DNA from: Nonomuraea basaltis
GTDB taxonomy: Bacteria; Actinomycetota; Actinomycetes; Streptosporangiales; Streptosporangiaceae
DNA length: 64,000 nucleotides
NCBI RefSeq assembly: GCF_005893125.1
Contig: NZ_VCJS01000020.1
Location: 1 to 64,000 of the forward strand
Direction: 5' to 3'
Under the pieces are notes generated by a model. The model was not told the DNA's origin. It worked only from the letters and a program-made list of their open reading frames with translations, and searched no databases. The first letter of the stretch is position 1. Every line of letters starts with the position of its first letter. This document shows positions 50,144-60,300 of this stretch, one piece after another. A program made the translations under genes and the position numbers.

Positions 50144-51760
50144 TCAGGTCGAGCCGGTCAGGTCCAGGTCCTTGACCTTCGGGTCGCCCTCGTCGGCGAA
50201 GTAGTCGCCGCGCGAGGTCGCGTCCTCGCCGTCGGCCACCTTGGCCGCCCGGAACAGCAGCGTGCCCACTGCCGCCACCACCAGGTTGACGATCAGCGCC
50301 ACGAACCCGACGTAGATCGTCATCTTGGTGTCGAACCCGAGGTTGGACAGGCTGAACGCCGACCCGCCGAAGTGCAGCTTCCCGGTTGCCGGTGGGCCGG
50401 GGACGGTGTACAGCATCCACATGCCCGCCGCCAGGCCGGCCGCCCAGCCCGCGATCAGGCCGCCCCGGTGGAACCAGCGCGTGTACAGGCCGAGCGCCAC
50501 CGAGGGCAGCGTCTGCAGGATGAGCACGCCGCCGATGAGCTGCAGGTCGATGGCGAACTGCAGGTCGAGCAGGAGGATGCACAGCACCGCGCCGACCTTG
50601 ACCACGAGCGAGACCAGCTTGGAGACCTTGGCCTCCTGGGCGTCCGTGGCGTGCTTGTTGAGGTACTCGCGGTAGATGTTGCGGGTGAACAGGTTCGCCG
50701 CCGCGATCGACATGATCGCCGCCGGGACCAGAGCGCCGATGCCGATCGCCGCGTAGGCCACGCCCGCGAACCAGTCGGGGAACATCTGGTCGAACAGCTG
50801 CGGCACGATCGTGTTGTTGTCCCCGGTCTTGCCGTCCGGGTTCATGACCGGCTTGGTGCCGGCCGCGATCGCCATGTAGCCGAGCAGCGCGATCAGGCCG
50901 AGCAGGAGGCTGTAGGCGGGCAGCGCCGACATGTTGCGCTTGATCACGTTGCGGTTCTTGGAGGCCAGCACGCCGGTGAGGCTGTGCGGGTAGAGGAACA
51001 GCGCGAGCGCCGAGCCGAAGGCCAGGCTGATGTACTGCAGCTGGTTGGCGGCGTTGAGGGTGATCCCGTCGCCGGGCGGGGCGGAGGCGTCGAACTTGGC
51101 CTTCGCCGCGTCGAAGATCGACCCCCAGCCGCCCAGCTTGGCCGGGATGTAGATGACCGCCGCCAGGATCACGATGTAGATCAGCGTGTCCTTGACGAAC
51201 GCGATCAGCGCGGGAGCGCGCAGGCCCGACTGGTAGGTGTAGGCCGCCAGGATCGCGAACGCGATGATGATCGGCAGGTGCCCGGTGACGCCCATCGACT
51301 TCAGCACGGCCTCGATGCCGACCAGCTGCAGCGCGATGTACGGCATGGTCGCCACCAGCCCGGTGATCGCCACCACCAGCGCCAGCGTGGGCGACCCGAA
51401 GCGGGCCCGCACGAAGTCGGCGGGCGTGACGAACCCGTGCACGTGCGACACCGACCACATCCTGGCCAGGATCAGGAACACCAGCGGATAGATGATCACG
51501 GTGTACGGCACGGCGAAGAAGCCCATGGCTCCCGCGCCGAACACCAGCGCGGGCACCGCGACGAACGTGTACGCGGTGTACAGGTCGCCGCCCACCAGGA
51601 ACCAGGTGATCCAGGAGCCGAAGTTCCGGCCGCCCAGACCCCACTCGTTCAGGCTTTCGATGTTGTCGGGCCGCCGCCAGCGAGCCGCCACGAAGCCCAT
51701 GCCGCTGACGATCAGGAACAGGACGGAGAAGACGACCAGCTCGGTCGTGTGCTGGCTCAT
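50144..51760 (-). CDS. Sodium:solute symporter, monocarboxylate permease (MctP/ActP-like)
   Basis: A 538-aa SSS-family transporter with about 13 helices. Typical segments are FLIVSGMGFVAARWRR, LGGRNFGSWITWFLVGGDLY, GFVTPADFVRARFGS, YIALQLVGIEAVLKSMG, and PAAIMSIAAANLFTRNIYRE. Pairing with an upstream DUF3311 gene through an ATGA overlap is the hallmark of MctP-type carriers for acetate, propionate, lactate or pyruvate. A PrpE-like acyl-CoA synthetase elsewhere in the window could act on imported propionate. Confidence 0.88.
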   Translation of the reverse strand: MSQHTTELVVFSVLFLIVSGMGFVAARWRRPDNIESLNEWGLGGRNFGSWITWFLVGGDLYTAYTFVAVPALVFGAGAMGFFAVPYTVIIYPLVFLILARMWSVSHVHGFVTPADFVRARFGSPTLALVVAITGLVATMPYIALQLVGIEAVLKSMGVTGHLPIIIAFAILAAYTYQSGLRAPALIAFVKDTLIYIVILAAVIYIPAKLGGWGSIFDAAKAKFDASAPPGDGITLNAANQLQYISLAFGSALALFLYPHSLTGVLASKNRNVIKRNMSALPAYSLLLGLIALLGYMAIAAGTKPVMNPDGKTGDNNTIVPQLFDQMFPDWFAGVAYAAIGIGALVPAAIMSIAAANLFTRNIYREYLNKHATDAQEAKVSKLVSLVVKVGAVLCILLLDLQFAIDLQLIGGVLILQTLPSVALGLYTRWFHRGGLIAGWAAGLAAGMWMLYTVPGPPATGKLHFGGSAFSLSNLGFDTKMTIYVGFVALIVNLVVAAVGTLLFRAAKVADGEDATSRGDYFADEGDPKVKDLDLTGST

Positions 51761-51966
51761 TTCGTCATCCTGTAGACGATGGTCGTGGACACGACGCCGA
51801 CCCCGATGAAGGCCAGCTGCAGCCAGTAGAAGAGCGGGAAGCCGAACAGGCGGGGCTCGTCGGCGTTGAACAGGAACGTCAGCAGGGGCAGCACGATCGG
51901 CAGGACCAGCAGCCAGTTCCACGGGCTGCGGTCGGTGCGTGGCTGTCCGGGTTCCCCGGTGGACAT
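51757..51966 (-). CDS. DUF3311 small membrane subunit
   Basis: A 69-aa protein with two helices (NWLLVLPIVLPLLTFLFNA and FPLFYWLQLAFIGVGVVST) and the PRLFGFPLFYW stretch typical of DUF3311. It is translationally coupled to the symporter gene (ATGA) and is probably an accessory subunit of the carrier. Confidence 0.88.
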   Translation of the reverse strand: MSTGEPGQPRTDRSPWNWLLVLPIVLPLLTFLFNADEPRLFGFPLFYWLQLAFIGVGVVSTTIVYRMTK

Positions 51967-51986
51967 CGACCCTCCGATGCATGGAT

Positions 51987-52012
51987 CAGGAGCCCGCGGT
52001 GACCGGCTCCTG
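51987..52012 (-). promoter_or_regulatory. Hairpin in the 5' region of the DUF3311-symporter operon
   Basis: CAGGAGCC (51987-51994) and GGCTCCTG (52005-52012) form a perfect 8-bp stem with a 10-nt loop, 20 bp before the DUF3311 start. It could be an operator palindrome or a 5' UTR stem. The remaining interval up to 52219 has AT-rich patches (TATTAATCCCAATTACC near 52049) that probably hold the promoter, but no gene. Confidence 0.45.
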
Positions 52013-52219
52013 ACAGGTAGTCAATGGAGGGAGAGTAGCTTTACGGGGGTATTAATCCCAATTACCGTTATGTTACGTTTTGGCCTAAATGTCGAGATGA
52101 CTTCTCAGCCTGTGGGACAAGCAGGCACGACCTCGCAGGTCCCGCCCTCGCACCTTAGTTACCGGGACGTAGCCGGGAGATCGCCGATCGCCGAATGGTC
52201 GGTTAAACGCGCCGAACGG

Positions 52220-52777
52220 TCAGCTCGCCGGTGAGGTCCTGTCGGCCGCCGTCTTCGGCTCGTGCCGCACGTCGCCGGGCCGCCCGACCCGGCGCGTCCA
52301 CGCGGCGAACTCGACCAGCACGCCGTCGGGGTCCTTGAAGTAGATGGACCGGACGAACACGCCGTCGTGCATCTCGGGCGCCACGCCGAATTCGCTGTCG
52401 TCGTGGTTGAGCAGCACGCCCACGTCGATGCCCTTGGCGACGAGCCGGTCGCGGTACTCCTCGATCTTCTCCGGCGGCACGTCGAAGGCGATGTGGTTCA
52501 TCGAGCCGACAGCCGACAGCAACTCGCCCCGGTCGGGCAGGTTGCGCGGCGCCGACACGCCGGGCACGCCGTCGGGCGCGTCGGGGAACCAGAAGAAGGC
52601 CAGCGCGTTGCCGCCGCCGCAGTCGAAGAAGAAGTGCTGGCCCCAGCCCATGGGCAGCTCGATCGTCTTGATCAGCGGCATGCCCAGCACGCCGGAGTAG
52701 AAGTCGACCGTCTGCTTCATGTCGGAGCAGACCAGCGCGACGTGGTTGACCCCGCGGAGCTCGAATTCGCTGTTCAT
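52220..52777 (-). CDS. VOC-family (glyoxalase/bleomycin resistance/dioxygenase) protein
   Basis: A 185-aa vicinal-oxygen-chelate protein with two beta-alpha-beta-beta-beta repeats: GVNHVALVCSDMKQTVDFYS (first metal His), GSMNHIAFDVPPEKIEEY (second His) and PDGVLVEFAAWTRR (metal Glu). It resembles ring-cleavage-dioxygenase-like and glyoxalase-type members. Substrate unknown. It is divergent from the SDR gene with 78 bp between. Confidence 0.88.
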   Translation of the reverse strand: MNSEFELRGVNHVALVCSDMKQTVDFYSGVLGMPLIKTIELPMGWGQHFFFDCGGGNALAFFWFPDAPDGVPGVSAPRNLPDRGELLSAVGSMNHIAFDVPPEKIEEYRDRLVAKGIDVGVLLNHDDSEFGVAPEMHDGVFVRSIYFKDPDGVLVEFAAWTRRVGRPGDVRHEPKTAADRTSPAS

Positions 52778-52855
52778 GGTAACTCCCTACTTATCACAGG
52801 GTTTTGGTGAAAAACATGACATGAGGTGTCCTCTTTTCCGGGGACGATCGGTCCC

Positions 52856-53746
52856 ATGATTGCTTTGGTGGCGGGGGCGACCCGCGGCACGGGACGGGGA
52901 ATCGCGGTCGCGCTGGGCGCGGCCGGCGCGACGGTCTATTGCACGGGCAGGAGCACGCGCGAGCGGCGGTCGGAGATGAACCGGCCGGAGACCATCGAGG
53001 AGACGGCGGAGCTGGTCACGGCGGCCGGCGGCACGGGCATCGCCGTCCAGGTCGACCACCTGGCGCCCGAGGAGGTGGAGGCGCTGGCCGGGCGTGTGGA
53101 CAAGGAGCAGGGCCGGCTCGACGTGCTGGTCAACGACGTGTGGGGGAGCGACCACCTCTGGGAGTGGAGCACCCCCGTGTGGAAGCACGACATGGACAAG
53201 GGGTTCCGGCTGCTCAGGCTGGCCATCGACACCCACATCATCAGCAGCCGGTACCTGCTGCCGTTGCTCATCAGGAACGAGGGCGGGCTGGTCGTGGAGG
53301 TCACCGACGGCACCTGGGGGTTCAACGAGACCCGCTACCGGGAGAACGTCTACTACGACCTGGCGAAGATGTCGGTGAACCGGCTGGCGTTCGCCTGGTC
53401 CAACGAGGTGCGCCCGCACGGCGGGACGGCGGTGGCGATCACGCCGGGGTTCCTGCGCTCGGAGGCGATGCTGGACAACTTCGGCGTCACCGAGGACAAC
53501 TGGCGCGAGGCGAAGGTGGACAGCGCCTGGCAGGTCTCCGAGACGCCCGCCTACGTCGGCCGCGGCGTGGCCGCGATCGCCACTGACCCGGACAAGCGGC
53601 GCTGGTCGGGTAAGTCGGTGGAGAGCGGCGAGCTGGCCGAGGCGTACGGCCTCACGGACGTGGACGGCAGCCGCCCGCAGGTGTGGCGCTACATCACCGA
53701 GGTGGTCGAGACCGGCAAGGAGGCCGACCCCGCCGACTACCGATGA
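52856..53746 (+). CDS. Short-chain dehydrogenase/reductase
   Basis: A 296-aa SDR: NAD(P) loop LVAGATRGTGRGIAVALG at the N-terminus, CTGRSTRERR (NADPH-preferring basic residues), VLVNDVWGSD in place of the NNAG motif, and the catalytic YYDLAKMSVNRLAFAW (YxxxK). The C-terminal SEAMLDNFGVTEDNW and VGRGVAAIATDP match the subgroup of atypical long SDRs. ATG 52856 places the Rossmann loop at the usual distance; a GTG at 52826 is in frame. Confidence 0.87.
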   Translation: MIALVAGATRGTGRGIAVALGAAGATVYCTGRSTRERRSEMNRPETIEETAELVTAAGGTGIAVQVDHLAPEEVEALAGRVDKEQGRLDVLVNDVWGSDHLWEWSTPVWKHDMDKGFRLLRLAIDTHIISSRYLLPLLIRNEGGLVVEVTDGTWGFNETRYRENVYYDLAKMSVNRLAFAWSNEVRPHGGTAVAITPGFLRSEAMLDNFGVTEDNWREAKVDSAWQVSETPAYVGRGVAAIATDPDKRRWSGKSVESGELAEAYGLTDVDGSRPQVWRYITEVVETGKEADPADYR

Positions 53747-53767
53747 CCGTCGTAGGTGCGGACACCG

Positions 53768-54736
53768 CTACCTGCGGTGGTCCGCTGGACGCGGCCCACC
53801 GTAGAGGGCGGACATGCGGGTGGCGGCCTCGGCGGCCATCGCCCGCAGGTCCGGCGGATCCAGCACCTCCGCCTCCGGCCCGAACCGCAGCACCTGCGAG
53901 TACGCCACCTCCAGCGACTCCACGGCCAGCCGCACGGTCCCGTCCGGCCGCAGCGAGGCGAGCGCGTCGTCGACCGCGGCCGGGTCGGCGATGTGCCGCA
54001 GCATGCGGACCCCGCGCTCGCTGAGCCGCAGCGTGACCACGTCGCGCAGCAGCGAGCGGGTGAACTGCGCCGATCGCTCCACCCAGAACGCGGCCAGGTC
54101 GAAGTCCGCGTCCCGGTCGAAGGGCTCGGGTAGCACGGTGATCTCGCCGAACCGGTGCACCCGGAAGATCAGGAACCGCGTCCCGAGCCGCGCGGCCAGG
54201 TACCAGGCGCCTGCCTTCAGCACCAGCCCGTACGGCTCCAGCGCCCGCACGTTGCCCTTGTACTCCGCGCGCACCCGGCGGTCGCTCCACACCGCCCGGG
54301 CCAGCGGCGCGAGCGCGGGGGGCGGCGGGTCGCCGCCGGCGAACCAGCCCGGCGCGTCCAGATGGAAGCGCTGGGCCGCGGTCGCCGGCGCGTCCCGCAG
54401 GGCGGGGGACAGCGCGGCGGCCGCCTTCAGCCGGGCCGTCGCCGCCACGTCCTGCAGCCCCATCTCGCGCAGCGCGGCGGGCACGCCCGACAGGAACAGG
54501 GCCTCGGCCTCGGCCCGGTCCAGCCCGGTCAGCCGGGTCCGGTAGCCGTCGAGCAGCCGGTAGCCGCCGCCCCGCCCGCGGTCGGAGTACACCGGCACAC
54601 CGGCCTCCGAGAGCGCCAGCACGTCGCGGTGCACGGTGCGCTCGGAGACCTCCAGCTCCTTGGCCAGCTCCGCCGCCGTCATCCCGCCCCGGCCCTGCAG
54701 GAGCAGGACCAGCGACATCAACCTCGAGGCGCGCAC
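53768..54736 (-). CDS. WYL-domain (YafY-type) transcriptional regulator
   Basis: A 322-aa regulator: HTH_11 at residues about 1-55 (RASRLMSLVLLLQGRGGMTA, AELAKELEVSERTVHRDVLA), then the WYL domain with the literal motif GAWYLAARLGTRF and a WCX C-terminal part. GTG 54736 is chosen because the family begins with RASRL; ATG 54718 would lose it. The gene overlaps the stop of the CocE-type hydrolase gene by 19 bp and may regulate it. WYL domains sense nucleic acid or nucleotides in several defence and repair settings. Confidence 0.87.
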   Translation of the reverse strand: MRASRLMSLVLLLQGRGGMTAAELAKELEVSERTVHRDVLALSEAGVPVYSDRGRGGGYRLLDGYRTRLTGLDRAEAEALFLSGVPAALREMGLQDVAATARLKAAAALSPALRDAPATAAQRFHLDAPGWFAGGDPPPPALAPLARAVWSDRRVRAEYKGNVRALEPYGLVLKAGAWYLAARLGTRFLIFRVHRFGEITVLPEPFDRDADFDLAAFWVERSAQFTRSLLRDVVTLRLSERGVRMLRHIADPAAVDDALASLRPDGTVRLAVESLEVAYSQVLRFGPEAEVLDPPDLRAMAAEAATRMSALYGGPRPADHRR

Positions 54737-56295
54737 AGCGGCAGCACCACGGCGGAGGGGCGGTCGGGGGAGTGGAACACCTCGACGTCGTTGGGCACCA
54801 TCGGGCCGCCCGCGCCGAGTGGATCGCCGGTGCCCGGGTTGCGGGCGATCGTCGGGTACGCCCCGGCCGCCACGTGCACCCGGATCCGGTGGTCGCGCCG
54901 GAACCGGTGCGCGATCGGCCACAGGTCGACCTCCACCCGCCGGACATCGCCGGCGGAGGGTCCGAGGCGGCGCACACCCTCGCACACGTTGAACGACCGC
55001 CCGTCCGGCCACACGTCGCACACGCGCACCACTACGTCAACGTATGGGGTGCTGGAGCGCACGAACAGCTCCGCGCGTACCGGGCCGATCATCTCCACGT
55101 CCGACTCCAGCGCGGGCGAGCTGTAGACCAGCACGTCGCGGCGCTGCTCCAGCCGCCGCTGGTCGCGCGGCCGGGAATCGCCCAGCAGCACCGGGCCGCC
55201 GATCACCGGCGTCGGATGATCGGGATGGTAGCGGAACCGGTCGGGCCCGGCCGCGCGCGGCCCGTCCACACCCAGCCCGAACCCGTGCTGCAGGTGCCAG
55301 CGCTGCTCCCGCGTGCCCGGCACCGGCCAGTCGGGGTAGTCGCGCCACTCCTCGGCCCCCGTCACGTAGATCCGCACGGGGTCGGGCCGCAGCCGGGACA
55401 TGTCGCCCATCAGGTGCGCGCGGAACCACGCCGACGCCTCGATCATTGTGGGCCGGGCGTGCCGCGTGTCGATGTGGTACCAGGGCCCGATCGTCAGGTA
55501 CGGGCGCCGGCCCGCCGCCCGCAGTGCCGCGTAGTCCTTGAGCTGCCACGGCAGGAACACGTCGTACCAGCCGCCGAGCATCGTGACGGCCGCGTCCACC
55601 TCGCCGACCTTCGGGGAGAAGTCACGCTTGTCCCAGTACGGCACGGCCGGGTCGGCGTGGTGCGTCACCAGATCCTGGAAGAACCGCAGCGACCGGCCCG
55701 CCGAGGCCAGGTCCAGCTCCGCCACGGGACGGCCCGACAGGACCGCCCTGCGGGTGAGCCGGGGCGCGGTCAGCACCGACGCGCCGCCGAACCGGCGCGA
55801 CATGCCGTCGGTGAGCGTGGTCCAGCTCAGCGCCGACTCCAGCGCGAACGCGCCGCCCACGTACGCGGCGTCCCTGAACTGGGACGCGGTGATCTGCGTG
55901 GCCATGGCCTTCAGGTCGGGCCCGGCGTAGGGCGCGATCGCCCACTGCGTGTAGCCGAGGTAGGAGGGGCCGAACATCGCGAACGAGCCGCCGTACCAGG
56001 GCTGCTCGCGCAGCCAGGCGACGGTGGCCAGGCCGTCGTCGTGCTCGTCGCCGAGCGGGTCGAGCAGACCGCCCGAGCCGAAGCCGCCCCGGCAGCTCTG
56101 GATCACGACGTGGAAGCCCTGCCGGGCGAAGCCTCGTCCGGAGAACAGGCCGAACAGGCCGCGCCGGCCGTAGGGGGAGCGCATCAGGATGACGGGGGCC
56201 GGCCCGCCTCCGGCCGGAGCGTAATGGTCGGCCAGCAGCGTCACGCCGTCGGGCATCGGCACTGGAAGATCACGCTGGAGCCGTACGCGTTTCAT
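54718..56295 (-). CDS. CocE/NonD-family hydrolase (S15 X-Pro peptidase-like)
   Basis: A 525-aa alpha/beta-hydrolase: MPDGVTLLADHYAP, MRSPYGRRG, SCRGGFGSGG (oxyanion region), nucleophile Ser in FAMFGPSYLGYTQW, VGEVDAAVTMLGGWYDVFLP with the acid region, and the C-terminal jelly-roll (VDVVVRVCDVWPDG, IRVHVAAGAYPTIARNPG). It resembles cocaine esterase and glutaryl-7-ACA acylase-type enzymes, cleaving esters or acyl amides. No signal peptide. Confidence 0.9.
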   Translation of the reverse strand: MKRVRLQRDLPVPMPDGVTLLADHYAPAGGGPAPVILMRSPYGRRGLFGLFSGRGFARQGFHVVIQSCRGGFGSGGLLDPLGDEHDDGLATVAWLREQPWYGGSFAMFGPSYLGYTQWAIAPYAGPDLKAMATQITASQFRDAAYVGGAFALESALSWTTLTDGMSRRFGGASVLTAPRLTRRAVLSGRPVAELDLASAGRSLRFFQDLVTHHADPAVPYWDKRDFSPKVGEVDAAVTMLGGWYDVFLPWQLKDYAALRAAGRRPYLTIGPWYHIDTRHARPTMIEASAWFRAHLMGDMSRLRPDPVRIYVTGAEEWRDYPDWPVPGTREQRWHLQHGFGLGVDGPRAAGPDRFRYHPDHPTPVIGGPVLLGDSRPRDQRRLEQRRDVLVYSSPALESDVEMIGPVRAELFVRSSTPYVDVVVRVCDVWPDGRSFNVCEGVRRLGPSAGDVRRVEVDLWPIAHRFRRDHRIRVHVAAGAYPTIARNPGTGDPLGAGGPMVPNDVEVFHSPDRPSAVVLPLCAPRG

Positions 56296-56352
56296 GTACT
56301 AACCAGTAACAGATGCCGCCCGGGGTGCGGTAGCCCGGGGGCACGCGTAAAA

Positions 56353-57216
56353 CTACCCGTCCAGCTGGACGGCGATGTCGCTCACCTGGCGGCCGGAGGG
56401 GAACGTTCCAACCAGGTCGGCCATGCCCGTCAGCGCGTTCACCGTGTAGAAGCGGTAGGCGCCTCTGACCTTGAGCGCGGCGTACGGGGTGTTGGCCACC
56501 GTCACGCCGTTGCGCAGCCGGCTGTAGACGTCGAACCCGGCGTCGGTGGCGGCGTCCACGCCGAGCTTGCCGGTGGGGGCCAGGTTGCCGGCGTTGGCGG
56601 GGGACTGCACGGACACCTGGTCGCCCGTGGTGTCCAGGTCGAACAGGGTCGTCGCGGTGGCCGCGTCCAGGTCGTTGTTGGTGTACCCGGCGGCGGTCAC
56701 GCCGGTCGCGGTCGTGCCGGCCGTGGCGGGGGGCACGGGCGGGTTGGTGAGCGTGCCGTCGGCGGCGGTCGTGCCCCGGGGCGGGGCGCCGTTCGGGTCG
56801 TCCAGGTTGTGCCGCAGGTTCTGGCCGGTGTCGCTGATCACGCGCAGCCGGTTGGCGGCCGGGTTGAAGTCGACGCCGAAGGTCGCGCCCCTGAGCGCGA
56901 CGCTGAGCTGCGACACCTTGGTGGCCTTCGCGCGGTTGTCCAGCGTGTAGATGCCGCCCTTGTCGCCGACGGCGTACAGCTTGCGGTTCTGCACCCGGTA
57001 GTCGATGCCGACGACCTTCCTGTCGCCCTTGAGGCCGCTGATCCTGCCGGCCCGGTCGACGTTGCCTGGGGTGTCCGCCCGGAAGGCCACCAGATCGCCG
57101 GCGGTCGTCAGGCCGGCCACGAGCGGGCCGGCGTTGCGGGACTGTGCCTGCGCGGGCGAGGCCAGGACCGCGCCCGCGCCGAGCACGACGACGGCGAGCG
57201 CCAGTTGCTTACGCAT
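56353..57216 (-). CDS. Secreted DUF4394 protein
   Basis: A 287-aa exported protein with a signal peptide (residues 1-24, ending SPAQAQ). The DUF4394 body is a beta-propeller-like repeat: LTTAGDLVAFRADTPGNV, VGIDYRVQNRKLYAVGDKGG, ATFGVDFNPAANRLRVISDT, and GYTNNDLDAATATTLFDLDT. The function is unknown; members are cell-surface or extracellular. GGAG lies close to the ATG at 57216. Confidence 0.87.
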   Translation of the reverse strand: MRKQLALAVVVLGAGAVLASPAQAQSRNAGPLVAGLTTAGDLVAFRADTPGNVDRAGRISGLKGDRKVVGIDYRVQNRKLYAVGDKGGIYTLDNRAKATKVSQLSVALRGATFGVDFNPAANRLRVISDTGQNLRHNLDDPNGAPPRGTTAADGTLTNPPVPPATAGTTATGVTAAGYTNNDLDAATATTLFDLDTTGDQVSVQSPANAGNLAPTGKLGVDAATDAGFDVYSRLRNGVTVANTPYAALKVRGAYRFYTVNALTGMADLVGTFPSGRQVSDIAVQLDG

Positions 57217-57281
57217 GGAGAACTCCTTATGTGGGTGTTGCTCTTGCCCCTTTCTTCGCTGATCGGGCCCTTTCGGATGAG

Positions 57282-57311
57282 GGCCCGCCCCGCGCGGCGG
57301 CGGGGCGGGCC
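57282..57311 (-). terminator. GC hairpin, likely terminator of the subtilase gene
   Basis: GGCCCGCCCCG (57282-57292) and CGGGGCGGGCC (57301-57311) make a perfect 11-bp stem with an 8-nt loop, 11 bp after the subtilase stop. There is no U-tract, as is usual in high-GC actinomycetes. Confidence 0.65.
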
Positions 57312-57321
57312 GGAGAATGGG

Positions 57322-60300
57322 TTACGGGGCCGTCCGGTCGGGGCGCTCCGAGATGCGGACGGCGTTGACGATCGTCGAGCCCTCACGGGTGGCGAAGCGC
57401 ACGTTGAGCTGGCCGTCGGTGACCTTCACCGTGTACTGCCTGGTGACGGCCGTGTACGTGCCCGCCTCCAGCGCCAGGTCGAGCGCCGGGATCGCGAGCT
57501 GCCCCTCCACCAGCACGTCGAACACGCGCTTGCCCATCTGCGTGTTCCTGATCTCGGCGAAGTCCAGCTCGACGGTGTACGTCCCGGCCGGCACGCCGTC
57601 GAAGCGGTACTCCAGCATGCCCTCGCGGGCGGTCCTGAACAGGGCCTGGTCCTCGGTCCCCGCGATGGTCCTGGACGTGCTCTGCGTCCTCTGCTGGGTG
57701 GCGACGTAGCCGTGGGAGCCCTGGACGTACTTCCGGTCGGCCGTCCAGGTGTCCCCGGAGCTGTCGGTCAGGCTCTTGGAGCCGCCGGCGTCGATCGCCA
57801 CCTGGTGCTTGGGCACCACGACCGTCACCTTGATCTCAATGTCCGGCTGCCGGCCGCTGGCCGACTCGACGAGCAGCCTGCCCTCGCGCACCGTGCCCGG
57901 CGCGAGGCCGGCGCTGGACACCGTGACCCGCAGCGTCACCGCCTGCCCCTTGGCCAGCTCGCCCGCAGCCGGCGTCACGCCCGCCCAGGTCTCCCCGGCC
58001 ACCGTGTACGGGGTCGGCGAGCCGAGGTTCGTCAGCTCCAGCGTCCGCGTGCGCGTGGACTCGCCGGGCATCACCACGGTCAGCTCCCCGGCAGAGGCGC
58101 TCACCCGGCCGGTGACCAGCGCCGTGCCGATCCTCGTCACCGTGCCCGGCGCGAGGGTGACGGCCTGCGTGAACGTGCCGTAGTGCGCCTTGGACACCAC
58201 GACCTCGTAGTCGCCCGCCAGCACCTGCCCGTAGAACGCGCCGTCAGCGCCGGTCGTGAACGTCGCCACGTCCCCGACCTTGACCGTCGCGCCCGCCAGC
58301 GGCTCGCCGTCGTTGGCGTCGGTCACCACGCCGGTGACCAGGCCGTGCCGGCCGGCCGTGAAGGTCACGCCCTGCCCGGTGGACAGCGCCGCCTCCTCGT
58401 ACGAGTACAGCAGCGCGTCGGTGCCGCCCGCGTTCTCGATGCCGACCGTGGCGCTGGTGCCCTGGTCGCGCTCGCTCTCGATGTCCTTGTACCGGAACCC
58501 GATCGAGCCGTCCTCGCCCAGCAGCGCCGAGAACGAGATCCGCTGCGAGGTGTCGCTGTAGAAGTTGACGTTGCGCCACTCCACGACGAACACCCGGTGC
58601 GGCGCCGTGCCCGTCACCGCGGTGTAGACCCCGCCCTGGGCGTCCACGGTGAGATCGTCCCAGTACGGGTAGACCGCGTTGTTCGGCGTGGTCGTGGTGG
58701 GCAGCCGGCCGTTGCTCGCGGTGACGATCCGGTCGGCGGCGAACGTGAGGAACCCGTTCGTGCCGATCCACGCCTTGGCCTGGCCCGCGCCGTAGAACGG
58801 GATCGGGAACGGCAGCGTCACTTGGACGGCCTCGTCGTCGCCGGTCAGCGCCAGCTTCTCGGTGCCGGCCACGTACGCCTGCGCGCCGCTCCGGCAGGTG
58901 TAGCCGAAGCCGTCGCCGCGCAGCGGCAGCTCGACGTCCTTGACCACGTCGCCGGCCACCGTCACGGCCGAGGTCGCGCCGCTGGAGCAGCGTGACACCG
59001 GCGTGATCTTCAGGTCGTAGTTCCCCTGCGGCAGCGTCATGCTGTAGCGGCCGTCCGCGCCGGTGACCGCGCTGACCGGCGTGCCGGCGGCCTCCACCGT
59101 CGCGCCGGGCTCGGGCGCGCCCGCCGTGGTGACCGTGCCGGACACCACGCCCGCCGGCTGCTTCGTCATCGGCACGTCCGCGGTCGCGGCCTGCCCGGCG
59201 GTGATCGTCACGGCGACGGTGGCCCGGTCGTAGCCGAACCTCGCCGCCGTGATCTCGTAGTCGCCGGCCATCAGGCGCGAGATCGCGTACGTGCCGTCCT
59301 CGCCCATGGTGACCGTGCGGCTCATCGGCCCCGACACCGTGACCGTGACTCCCGCGACGGGCGCGCCGGCCGCGGTGACCGTGCCGCTCAGGTCGCCGAC
59401 CTCCCCTTCCGGCGCGGCGCTGACGGCGGCGTACGCGTCGAGCCGGCCCTCGCCCCAGACGTTGTTGTCGGCCGCGGCGCCGCCGCAGCTGGTGTCGGAG
59501 ACGTCGGTGGCGGTGCTGTCGAGCAGCGGCCGGGTGGCCGCCACGTCGCCCTGCAGCGCGGGCGCCGCCGACCAGATCAGCGCCACCGCGGCCGCCACGT
59601 GCGGCGAGGCCATGGAGGTGCCGCTGAAGCTGCTGTAGGCGTTGCCGGGCGTCGAGGAGCGCACGTTGACGCCGGGCGCGGCGATGTTCGGCTTGATCTC
59701 GCCGCCCTCGCCCGCGCCCTTGCTCGACCTGGCGTACAGCGCGTTGTTGACGTCGAAGCCGCCCGCGCTGTAGCTGGTCGTGTACTGGCCGGGCGAGCCG
59801 GAGGTGTTGCAGGCCGGGCCCTCGTTGCCGTTGGCGAACGCGGGGAAGATCCCGGCGGCGATCCACGCCTCGACCGTCTCCTTGTACCAGGGGTCGAACC
59901 CCTCGCCGCCCCAGGAGTTGTTGACGATGTCCGGCGCCAGGTCCGGGCGCGGGTTCTGCCCCGCCAGGTCGGTGGGCGCCAGGATCCACTGGCCGGCCGC
60001 CAGCAGCGACGCGTCGGTGCAGGTGTTGACCTCGCAGCCCTTGGCGGCGATCCACCGGGCGCCCGGCGCGACGCCGATGCCGTTCGCGCCGACCATGGTG
60101 CCCATGACATGCGTGCCGTGGCCGTTGTTGTCGCACGGCGCGGACGTCGGGCAGACCCGGGCCGGGTCGAACCAGTTGTAGTCGTGCGTGACCGAGCCGT
60201 CCGGGCTCCTGCCCCGGTAGCTCGCGGCCAGCTCGGGATGGTCGAACTGGGCGCCGGTGTCGATGTGGGCGATCACGATGCCCTCGCCCCGGTTGCCGGT

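Noticed and set aside
54772-58995. A 1407-codon open frame on the plus strand
   Set aside because: It lies antisense to the CocE, DUF4394 and subtilase genes, has Arg/Ala/Gly-rich low-complexity translation, and exists only because GC-rich codons suppress stops in other frames.
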